Below are positions 1 through 7,499 of a DNA stretch of 64,000 nt, in pieces. The notes beneath the pieces were generated by a model that was not told the origin of the DNA, made no database searches, and was given only the letters and a program-made list of their open reading frames with translations. This DNA is from Sorangium cellulosum So0157-2 (lineage in GTDB: Bacteria > Myxococcota_A > Polyangia > Polyangiales > Polyangiaceae). A program made the position numbers and the translations under genes. Position 1 is the first letter of the stretch. Each line of letters starts with the position of its first letter. The stretch spans positions 12,380,501-12,444,500 of the forward strand of contig NC_021658.1 in NCBI RefSeq assembly GCF_000418325.1, written 5' to 3'.

Positions 1-854
1 TCCGAGAGCCCGACGAGGACGGCCGCGGTGCACATGCCGATGCCGGCGCCGATGCGCCCGACGACGAACAGGTAGATCGCCGCCCCCAGCGTCACCGGCG
101 TGGTGCCGATCATGGGGACGAGCGAGAGCAGCGTGGCGAGGAGGCCGAGGAGGAACGCACCCGGCACCTTGCAGACGAAGAGCGCGACGGTCGTCAGCGT
201 CCCCTGGACGGCCGCCGTCGCGAGCAGGCCGAGGACGGCGCCGTGCACCGTGTCCTGGATCGACGCGAAGAGGACGTCGGTCTCCTCGTTCCTGAACGGC
301 GACTGCTTGAGCAGCCAGCGCAGCAGGAGGCCGCCGTCGCGGAGCAGGTAATAGAGCGCCACGATGAACAGGAAGGCGTCGACGATCGTCTGCGGCACCG
401 CGGCGACCATGCCGCCCGCGAAGCCCGCCATCGAGCTGCCCACCCGCTGGAACAGGTTGCTCACGTACGCGCGGACGTCGTCGCCGGACAGGCCCGCCCT
501 GTTCATGAGCCCCGTCAGCCGCCCGTCGTTCAGGAGGCCCTGGACGCGCTCGATGGTGCTGGACCAGTCCCGCGCGAAGAAGCGGCTGATCGAGGCGGAG
601 GCCTCGATGATGATCACGGCGAGCGGGATGCACACGAGGATCACCACGCCGACGGTGGAGATCGCGGGCGCGAACTGGCGGAAGCGGCCGAGTCGCGGCG
701 AGAGGCGGCGCTGGAGCGGGGAGACGAGGAGCGCGACGAGGCCGCCGAGCAGGACGGGGACGAGCAGCCCCTTCACCATCCAGAAGAACAGCGCGACGAG
801 CCCCGCCCGGAGGGCGAACGACAGCCATCGATCCGACTGGGTATCTTGGTTCAT
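1..854 (-). CDS. AI-2E/PerM family transporter, C-terminus cut by window edge
   Basis: Polytopic inner-membrane protein of the AI-2E/YdiK/PerM family, whose members export small molecules or ions. At least 284 residues are visible from an ATG at 854 (MNQDTQSD). The order fits the family: paired N-terminal helices (about residues 13-45), a third helix (about 64-85), a soluble amphipathic segment with a GLSGDDVRAYVSNLF stretch, then a helix pair around IVALYYLLRDGG. That last motif and the later LLSLVPMIGT are typical of the family. The C-terminal end lies beyond base 1. The gene is divergent from the TM2 gene, with about 190 nt between them. The substrate cannot be told from sequence. Confidence 0.85.
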   Translation of the reverse strand, partial: MNQDTQSDRWLSFALRAGLVALFFWMVKGLLVPVLLGGLVALLVSPLQRRLSPRLGRFRQFAPAISTVGVVILVCIPLAVIIIEASASISRFFARDWSSTIERVQGLLNDGRLTGLMNRAGLSGDDVRAYVSNLFQRVGSSMAGFAGGMVAAVPQTIVDAFLFIVALYYLLRDGGLLLRWLLKQSPFRNEETDVLFASIQDTVHGAVLGLLATAAVQGTLTTVALFVCKVPGAFLLGLLATLLSLVPMIGTTPVTLGAAIYLFVVGRIGAGIGMCTAAVLVGLS

Positions 855-1044
855 CGCCGGGTGCGCTTGCTCGTTGTGCCGCGTTCGGCGGCGTCCGGGG
901 CCAAGGTAGGGTGGGCCTCCGGCGACCACCAGCGATTTCCGCGTTCCGCGAGCGCAGCGCGGCGGTTCCGGGATACAGTCAAGCTCGGCCGACGACCGCG
1001 GAGGCGACGGCGCCTTCACCGCCGCGTCAGCTGGAGGAAGCAAG

Positions 1045-1833
1045 ATGAGCACGAGCGGTGGCGGGGTTCCGCCCGGGGGCGGAAACTGGGGGAACGGCGG
1101 CGGGAGTTGGGGGAACGGAGGAGGCTGGGGGTCGAGCCCGCCCGGCGGCCAGGGAGTGGCGCCGGGCGGCGGTGCGCCGGCGGGAGGGGGATACCCGCCT
1201 GCGGGCGGGGGAGCTTCGCCGCCGGGTGGGGGGTATCCGCCGCCGGGTGGGGGATATTCGCCGCCGGGTGGGGGGTATCCGCCGCCGGGCGCGGGATGGG
1301 GGGCGCCGCCCGGAGGAGGACAAAGCGGGCCGCCCGGAGGCGGCTGGGGGCCGCCGCCCGCATACGGCGGCGGGCCGCCCCAGCCGGGAGCGATGCAGCT
1401 CTACTCCGACAAGGATCAGGCGACTGCCTTCCTGCTCGCGGCGTTTCTCGGGATCTTCGGCGCCGACCGCCTTTACCTCGGCCAGACCGGGCTCGGCCTC
1501 CTGAAGCTGTTCACGTGCGGCGGCTTCGGCTTCTGGACCCTCATCGATCTGATCCTGATCGGCACCGGATCGATGCGAGATGCCCAGGGCCTCGTGCTCA
1601 AGCGCGACGCGCCCGTCGGTTACCCGACCAAGAGCCAGTCCACGGTCTTCTTGCTCTCGTATTTCCTGGGGAGCCTGGGCGCCGATCGGTTCTATCTGGG
1701 ACAGACCGGGCTCGGCATCGCCAAGCTCTTGACGTGCGGTGGACTCGGCATCTGGTCGCTGATCGACATGCTCCTGATCGGAATGGGGCGGTTCCGCGAC
1801 GCCGAGGGCAACTCGCTGAAGTTCGACCGCTGA
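1045..1833 (+). CDS. Gly/Pro-rich protein with two TM2 domains
   Basis: Membrane protein of 262 residues. Residues 1-115 are almost only Gly, Pro, Ser, Trp and Tyr, with near-exact GGGYPPPGGGYSPPG repeats at about 61-82. Two TM2 domains follow (about 125-178 and 197-250). Each has the signature GADR(L/F)YLGQTGLG followed by K-L-x-T-C-G-G and a second helix beginning W-x-L-I-D. TM2 domains are two-helix modules of unknown general function. The duplication is internal, since both copies share the same loop. A good ribosome binding site (GGAGGAA) lies just upstream of the ATG. No partner gene is obvious. Confidence 0.88.
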   Translation: MSTSGGGVPPGGGNWGNGGGSWGNGGGWGSSPPGGQGVAPGGGAPAGGGYPPAGGGASPPGGGYPPPGGGYSPPGGGYPPPGAGWGAPPGGGQSGPPGGGWGPPPAYGGGPPQPGAMQLYSDKDQATAFLLAAFLGIFGADRLYLGQTGLGLLKLFTCGGFGFWTLIDLILIGTGSMRDAQGLVLKRDAPVGYPTKSQSTVFLLSYFLGSLGADRFYLGQTGLGIAKLLTCGGLGIWSLIDMLLIGMGRFRDAEGNSLKFDR

Positions 1834-1957
1834 CCTCGAGGCGCCATATCGCGCTCTGCGGCCGCCCGAGCGCTGCCAGCAGCGGCCGGCGGCGGACGAG
1901 CCGGACGCTTGCGTTCCCTGCCCCTGCGCTCCTCGGCCGTGGTATGGTCATGTGATC

Positions 1958-2950
1958 ATGGCTGATGAACTGACGTTCATGCGCATGCTCCGTGACCAGC
2001 TGACCGCTCAGGCGAACCTTCTGGAGGCGCTGACCTCGCACCCGACGCTCGTCGGCGCAGGTCGCGAGCGGGCGGTCGCGGACATGCTCCGGGGCCTAAT
2101 TCCGCGGCGCTACGAGGTGCTCTCCGGCACGATCCTCGGGCAACATGATGACGGGAGCCCGCAAAAAGAAGAGCGCCAACTGGACTTGATGGTGGTTGAC
2201 ACCTTCGATTACCCGACGCTCCTCCGCCACGGAGACATCGCCGTAGTGCTCCCGCAGGCCGTCCGGGTGATCATCGAAGTGAAGAGCGATCTCGACACAC
2301 CGCCCGATCCGGGCAGCGGACCTAGCTCGAACAACGACGGTGCCACGATTGCGGACAATCAGCCCAAGAGAAAAAAAAAGGAGACCTTCCTCGACGCTGT
2401 CAAGCAGGTATCTAGAAACCGCTTACTCTTCAGTAAGAGCACGGAAATGCAGCTCGCACCAGTGCTCACCATACTGCTCTCCCACAAGTCACCCGCGGGA
2501 AACAAGACGTTGCGCGGGTGGCTCGAACGGGTGGTCAAAACGCAGGGTAAGCTGCTTGGTCAGCTGACCAGTCTCGATGGGAGCTCCCCGGGCTACTCGC
2601 AAGCGGAGCAGGAGGCATCGCTACTCGACGGATCCTTGCTGCCTGACATCATCATCGCCGACAATGGCGCATTCGCAAGAAAAGAACAATCCGAGTACAA
2701 GTTCTTCATCGCGGGTGACGACAAGGGTACCGCGCCCGGACTGGTGACCTTGGCGTCGCAGGTCCTCGAACACCTCTACCTCGACGATCCTGTGCATGCC
2801 TTGGCGCGGCTCGATCCACGCCAGGCATCTGTAAAAAAGCTTCGGGATAGGGGCAATGAGCTATTCAAGAAGGTGATTGCCCCTGACCTGAAACCAGACG
2901 AGAAGAACCAGGCGCTGAAGCTCGCCGGCTCTTCGAAAGGAGGCGCCTGA
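1958..2950 (+). CDS. DUF6602-like protein with PD-(D/E)xK nuclease-type motif
   Basis: Cytoplasmic protein of about 330 residues resembling the DUF6602 group. The N-terminus (LVGAGRERAVADMLRGLIPRRYEV) and the block QLDLMVVD...VRVIIEVKS give the classic restriction-endonuclease-fold pattern: an early Glu (about 38), Asp (about 76) and E-x-K (about 107-109). A Lys-rich linker follows, then a second half without recognised motifs. The start may also be the GTG at 1952, two codons earlier; neither start has a clear ribosome binding site. A/T third positions and A-runs are commoner than in neighbouring genes, which suggests acquired DNA. It overlaps the next gene by one base (TGATG). The nuclease role is inferred, not proven. 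Confidence 0.75.
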   Translation: MADELTFMRMLRDQLTAQANLLEALTSHPTLVGAGRERAVADMLRGLIPRRYEVLSGTILGQHDDGSPQKEERQLDLMVVDTFDYPTLLRHGDIAVVLPQAVRVIIEVKSDLDTPPDPGSGPSSNNDGATIADNQPKRKKKETFLDAVKQVSRNRLLFSKSTEMQLAPVLTILLSHKSPAGNKTLRGWLERVVKTQGKLLGQLTSLDGSSPGYSQAEQEASLLDGSLLPDIIIADNGAFARKEQSEYKFFIAGDDKGTAPGLVTLASQVLEHLYLDDPVHALARLDPRQASVKKLRDRGNELFKKVIAPDLKPDEKNQALKLAGSSKGGA

Positions 2951-3285
2951 TGCTCAGAAGGCAAGAGTTTGATCGACGCGTGTTCCTCGAGACCGTCAGG
3001 AAGCATAAGGCGAAGGTTCACATGGTCACCGCGGCGCGGGCCGTGCCCAGGGTTCAAGGCACGATGGTCGTCATGCAACCGGTGATCTTGCTCCACTACA
3101 CGTTTAGTTTCGAGGAAAAGGGTCGAGAGCAAACGTGGATCTTCGAAGAGGCTATCGATGATAACGGCAGCAAGCTGGATATCAAGGGCAGCCTCCTCGA
3201 GGAGTTTCGAAGCGATGACGAGCTCCGAGCGCAACTTGAGGTAACCGACCCCACGATGGCGCTGCCACCTCCTACCGGAATCTGA
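2950..3285 (+). CDS. Small protein of unknown function, partner of the DUF6602-like gene
   Basis: A 111-residue protein that I do not recognise. It is charged, has no signal peptide or membrane helix, and looks like a small alpha/beta fold: an N-terminal basic helix (RRQEFDRRVFLETVRKHKAK), a Val-rich strand region, a Phe/Glu/Trp segment (LHYTFSFEEKGREQTWIFEE) and an acidic C-terminal helix. Its start shares one base with the stop of the upstream gene (TGATG), so the two are probably translated together. It has the same milder base composition as its partner, which supports arrival as one cassette. It could be a specificity, inhibitor or accessory subunit. Confidence 0.65.
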   Translation: MLRRQEFDRRVFLETVRKHKAKVHMVTAARAVPRVQGTMVVMQPVILLHYTFSFEEKGREQTWIFEEAIDDNGSKLDIKGSLLEEFRSDDELRAQLEVTDPTMALPPPTGI

Positions 3286-3499
3286 CAGCACGCACGGTCG
3301 ATCTGTGCGTGGGAACTGACCGTTTCAGCCAATGCACGCCGTAGCGGGCTCAGCGACCGTGTTTTCGGCGCCGCGCCGACGCGTTTCAGCGAAGCTCGCC
3401 CGCGGCACTGAGCGCGCGCAGGGGCGTCCGGGTTGCGATGTCCGACGGATTCGTCCGCAGTTGAGAGGCTTCTGCTTAGATGCACGAAGGGTCTCGACC

Positions 3500-3579
3500 G
3501 CAGTCCCGAGGCTCTTGGCTGCGCTCCCGAGGGGTCTGCACTGCGCTCCCGAGGGGTCTGCGCTGCGCTCCCGAAGCGC
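3500..3579. repeat. 22-bp direct repeat, about 3.5 copies, in a 429-nt gene-free stretch
   Basis: Copies begin at 3500 (degenerate), 3521, 3543 and 3565 (partial), with the core GCGCTCCCGAGGGGTCTG. They sit in the 3286-3714 interval between the small partner gene and the stop of the glycosidase gene. Apart from this repeat I see no gene, RNA or clear terminator in that interval. Confidence 0.7.
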
Positions 3580-3714
3580 GTCGGCTGAATACCGAGCGCG
3601 CCCGATACCGGGTCGGACCGGCCGCACCGGACAGGAGGAGCCTGAGGGCAGAGTTCAAGCGCGCCCCCTGCACACCCGAGTCACCGAAACGGCCAGCCTC
3701 GCTCCCTCACGCCA

Positions 3715-5865
3715 TCACTCCAGCGCCAACATCCGCACCGAGCGCGGCACGAGCCGCACCTCCAGCGCCCCTCGCCTCGCCTCGAAGTGCGCGTCGTCCA
3801 GCACGTCGCGCGCGCGCGCCGCGCTCACGGTGACCCGCGCGACCACGTCGGCGTCCCCGGGGTTCAACAGGAAGAGCACCCGCGGCGCGCCGGACGCGTC
3901 CTCGTGCAGCGTGGCGAACACGCTGTCCGGATCGCACGCGAACGTCGGCAGGCCGAGCGCGTCGATGGCGCGCGACACCGCGGAGTCCGCCGCGGCGGGG
4001 TTGTCCTGGAGGAGCGCAGGCAAGTTCTGCCCGGGGGCAAGGAGCCGCCGCAGATCGTAAGGCTGCGGGAGCGCGCGGAACGCACCGTCGAAGGCCGGCT
4101 CGCGCGGGCCCAGCGTGATCAGCGTCCCCTGCCCCGCCGTCGCCTCGAGCCGCGCGAACAGATCCGGGCTCAGGCCGCCCGAGGTCGCGCAGATGACCCA
4201 GCGCGCCCCGGCGAGCGAGATGTCGCGATCCTCGCCCCCCACGTGCGCGTAAGGGACGCCGCGCGCGTCGAGCGCCTCCTCGAACGCGCGCACGAACGTG
4301 TCGGGCTCCACCCCGAGCGGGTAACCGAGACCCACGTCGTCCTCGAGGCAGCGGTCGCGCGCGCCGAAGTTCATGATCGAGAAGGCCGCACCGGTGAGCG
4401 GGCCGAAGGCGTGCATCACCCGGGTGAGCCGGCGCTCGGTGCGCGGCGTGACGATGCGCACCGGCGCGCGGCGGCGCAGCGCGTGGAACCTCGTGGCCTC
4501 GAGGGCCGTGGCGAGCTTCCGCCAGAAGGCGGCGAACGGGCGCGGGCGGCCGTGCGGATCGATCGGCGCGCCGATCCAGCGATCGCGCTCGACCGCCATG
4601 TAGATGTTGTACCCGCGCAGCCCGTAGGCGAGCGCGGCCATCATCACGAAGATGCTGTCGCGCTCCTCGAGCGGCGGGAAGAACGGCGGGAAGCCGGCGC
4701 CCATCTCGCACGCGAACGGCGGCAGGGAGAGCGCCTCGCAGCGCACGGCGAGCTCGCTCGTCCGGCGCGCGATGATCTGGCGGCTGCTCGGGCTCGCGAC
4801 GCTGTAGTAGTCGAGGCCGACGAGGTCGACGACGCGCGAGATGCGCGCCGGGTTGAGCGGCGTCGCGTCCTGACCCATCGGGAAGTTGTGCATCGTCGGC
4901 AAGCCGTCGAGGCCGGCCGCGGCGAGCGCCTTCGCGAAGCGGCCCATCGCGACCTCGAGGAGGTGCTCGTGGAACTCGCTCCAGTCGAGGTGGCGCGCGA
5001 GATCGGCCGGCGCCTCGGCGTCGAACGCGACCGGCGGCGTGATCGTGGCGAACCGCAGATCGCCCTCCTCGGCCGGCGCGCGCTCGCGGGCGACGGCGCG
5101 CAGGAGCGCGGCGCCGGCGTCCTCGGCCGCAGCGCCCTCGGGCGCGGGCTCCGCCCGCCGCGCGTACGCGCGCTGGAGCGCCTCGATCGTGCGGTACTTC
5201 TCGCGCAGGAAGTCGCGGTACAGGGAGATCGCGTCGGGGTGGTAGTCCTGGTCGTATGCGCCGTCGCGGAAGTAGAGCGCGCCCTCGTTGTCGATCTGGA
5301 AGAGCACGATCGGCCCGTTCGGATAGAGGTGCGGCTTGAGCACCGGGGCGAGCGCGTGGAAGTAACGGGCGACCTCGTCGTGGAACGCGTTGCTCGCGTA
5401 ACTCGGGACCGGGAACCCGTAGGGGAGCATCGGGAGCACGACCGGGTTGTTCCGCGGGGAGCGGGCCTGGCAGCCCGGATCCCAGATGACGCGCTCGGGG
5501 ATGCCGAAGCAGGTCAGCTCCGCGTTGATGTGCGGGCCCGGGCGGGCGATGACGTAGAAGCCGAGGTCGTGCGCGAGGCGGAGAAAGGCGCCGACGTCGC
5601 GGCGCACGTCGAGCTGGCCGAAATCGAACTGGCCCGGACCGGTCTCGTGAACGGCCCACGGCACGTAGATGTCGATCAGGTGAACGCCGAGCGCGCGCGT
5701 GGCCTCGAGGCAGGCGCGCCAGTCCGACGGGTCGAGCCGCCAGTAATGCAGGCTGCCGGCGTACAGCGGGACCAGCTTGCCGCCGATGTCCAGGCCGCCC
5801 GGGACGAGGCGCACCCCCCGCGTGAAACGTTCCTCCGGAGAGCTCGCGTCCTGCGTCGTGGCCAC
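3715..5865 (-). CDS. Glycoside hydrolase family 35-like beta-galactosidase
   Basis: Predicted retaining glycosidase with a TIM-barrel core, about 716 residues. After a short N-terminus come YAGSLHYWR and the family-like blocks VHLIDIYVPWAVHE, FYVIARPGPHINAEL and GPIVLFQIDNEG. The Glu of DNEG (about residue 194) is the likely acid/base. A Glu in PPFACEMGAG (about 388) is the likely nucleophile. No signal peptide is seen. The reading frame stays open upstream into nuoN, so I chose the GTG at 5865 (VATTQDASSPEERFTRG), just before the first conserved sequence. It lies about 110 nt downstream of nuoN on the same strand. The substrate could be another beta-galactoside or related glycan. Confidence 0.78.
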   Translation of the reverse strand: MATTQDASSPEERFTRGVRLVPGGLDIGGKLVPLYAGSLHYWRLDPSDWRACLEATRALGVHLIDIYVPWAVHETGPGQFDFGQLDVRRDVGAFLRLAHDLGFYVIARPGPHINAELTCFGIPERVIWDPGCQARSPRNNPVVLPMLPYGFPVPSYASNAFHDEVARYFHALAPVLKPHLYPNGPIVLFQIDNEGALYFRDGAYDQDYHPDAISLYRDFLREKYRTIEALQRAYARRAEPAPEGAAAEDAGAALLRAVARERAPAEEGDLRFATITPPVAFDAEAPADLARHLDWSEFHEHLLEVAMGRFAKALAAAGLDGLPTMHNFPMGQDATPLNPARISRVVDLVGLDYYSVASPSSRQIIARRTSELAVRCEALSLPPFACEMGAGFPPFFPPLEERDSIFVMMAALAYGLRGYNIYMAVERDRWIGAPIDPHGRPRPFAAFWRKLATALEATRFHALRRRAPVRIVTPRTERRLTRVMHAFGPLTGAAFSIMNFGARDRCLEDDVGLGYPLGVEPDTFVRAFEEALDARGVPYAHVGGEDRDISLAGARWVICATSGGLSPDLFARLEATAGQGTLITLGPREPAFDGAFRALPQPYDLRRLLAPGQNLPALLQDNPAAADSAVSRAIDALGLPTFACDPDSVFATLHEDASGAPRVLFLLNPGDADVVARVTVSAARARDVLDDAHFEARRGALEVRLVPRSVRMLALE

Positions 5866-5975
5866 GCGCGCGCACACTAGCAAGGATCGCAGGGAGATCG
5901 ATACCGCCGCGTGCGATCGGGAGAGCGCGCGCCGGTCGAGGAGGGCGGCCGCGCGCTCGCTCGACCGCGCGGGGC

Positions 5976-7496
5976 TCAGCGCAGCATCGTCAGCGAGCGC
6001 GCCACGAAGTCGTAAACGGGCGCCCAGTAGACGCCGAGCAGCAGGGTCGGAACCGCGAGCGCGCACGCCGTCGCGCCGAGCAGCGGCCGCACGGCCGCGG
6101 GCTCGGCGCGCTCACCCTGCTCGAGGTACATCGCGCGGAGGACGCGCGCGTAATAGAAGAGCGAGATCACGCTGTTCACCACGCCGACGATCGCCATCAC
6201 CCAGCGCCACGGGCCGCCGGCGGTGAGCAGCGCCGAGAAGAGATAGAACTTGCCGACGAAGCCCGCCATCGGGGGCAGGCCGGTGAGCGAGACCAGGAAC
6301 ACGGCCATCGCCGCGGCGACGAGCGGCGCGCGGCGCCCGAGCCCCCGGAAGGCGGAGAGCGTCTCGTCCCCGCCGCTCTGCTCGGCCACGGCCATCACCA
6401 CCATGAACGCGCCGAGGTTCATGAAGCAGTACGTGACGATGTAGAACGCGATCGCGGCGACGCCGGCGTCGCTGAACACGGCGAAGCCGAGCAGCATGTA
6501 GCCGGCGTGCGCGATGCTCGAATAGGCGAGCATGCGCTTCACGTTCTCCTGGCCGAGCGCCGACAGGTTGCCGACGGTCATGGTCGCCATCGCGAGGCAC
6601 CCGGCGAGCACCGGCCACGGCGTCGCGACGCCGGGCGGCGCGCTCCCGGCGCCGAGCGCGTCCGAGAAGAAGCGGACCAGCACCGCGAAGCCGGCGGCCT
6701 TGGGCCCGACCGAGAGGAACGCGGTCACCGGGGTCGGCGCGCCCTCGTACACGTCCGGCGTCCACATGTGGAACGGCGCCGCGCTGATCTTGTACCCGAA
6801 GCCCGCGAGCATGCAGGCCGTGCCGACGAAGACGACCTCCGGCACCTTGCCCTGCTGCGCCGTGAGCGCGGCGATCCGGGCCGCGCACTCGCCGAGGTGC
6901 ATCGACGCGGTGATGCCGAAGATCCAGCTCATCCCGTAGAGCATGATCCCCGACGCGACCCCGCCGAAGATGACGTACTTGAGCGCCCCCTCGCTCGATC
7001 GCGCGTCGCCGATCTTGAAGCCCGCCAGCACGAAGCTGATCACGCTGACGAGCTCGAGCGACAGGTAGATGAGCAGCAGGTGGCGGCTCGCCGCCATGAG
7101 GTTCATGCCCAGCGAGAGCACGAGGATCAGCGTGAAGAGCTCGCCCACGTCGCGCCGGAGCTCGGGCGCGGCCCCCGGCCCCGTCGGGGGCACCGCGAAG
7201 AGGACGATCGCCGCGGTGACGAACGCGAAGATCACGCGGAACAGGTTGGAGAAGCGATCGAACGCGAGCATCCCGTAAAAGAGCTCGTGGGGCCCGGCGC
7301 CCGTCGCCAGGAAGTAGGCGCCCATCCCGCCCGACGCGCCGAGCGCCGCCAGGCTGATGACGACGAGGCCGGCGATCTTGAGGCGCGCCGGCGCCGCGAG
7401 GTCCCACACGACGAGCAGCAGCGCGGCGGCGATGAGGGCGAGCTCCGGCGTGAAGTACGGGAGGCTCGCGACGTTGTCGAAGGTGCGGGTTTCCAC
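5976..7496 (-). CDS. nuoN: NADH-quinone oxidoreductase subunit N
   Basis: Antiporter-like membrane subunit of respiratory complex I, 506 residues, normal for the family. It contains about 14 hydrophobic helices and the conserved core (LKYVIFGGVASGIMLYG, FHMWTPDVYEGAPTPVTAFL, then ENVKRMLAYSSIAHAGYMLLG) with the Lys and Glu residues of the proton channel. It is the last nuo gene here: nuoL-nuoM-nuoN run on the minus strand with a 3-nt gap between nuoM's stop and this ATG, so all three are presumably one transcript. The other complex I subunits are not in the window, and the genes upstream of nuoL are unrelated. Confidence 0.95.
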   Translation of the reverse strand: METRTFDNVASLPYFTPELALIAAALLLVVWDLAAPARLKIAGLVVISLAALGASGGMGAYFLATGAGPHELFYGMLAFDRFSNLFRVIFAFVTAAIVLFAVPPTGPGAAPELRRDVGELFTLILVLSLGMNLMAASRHLLLIYLSLELVSVISFVLAGFKIGDARSSEGALKYVIFGGVASGIMLYGMSWIFGITASMHLGECAARIAALTAQQGKVPEVVFVGTACMLAGFGYKISAAPFHMWTPDVYEGAPTPVTAFLSVGPKAAGFAVLVRFFSDALGAGSAPPGVATPWPVLAGCLAMATMTVGNLSALGQENVKRMLAYSSIAHAGYMLLGFAVFSDAGVAAIAFYIVTYCFMNLGAFMVVMAVAEQSGGDETLSAFRGLGRRAPLVAAAMAVFLVSLTGLPPMAGFVGKFYLFSALLTAGGPWRWVMAIVGVVNSVISLFYYARVLRAMYLEQGERAEPAAVRPLLGATACALAVPTLLLGVYWAPVYDFVARSLTMLR

Positions 7497-7499
7497 GGC

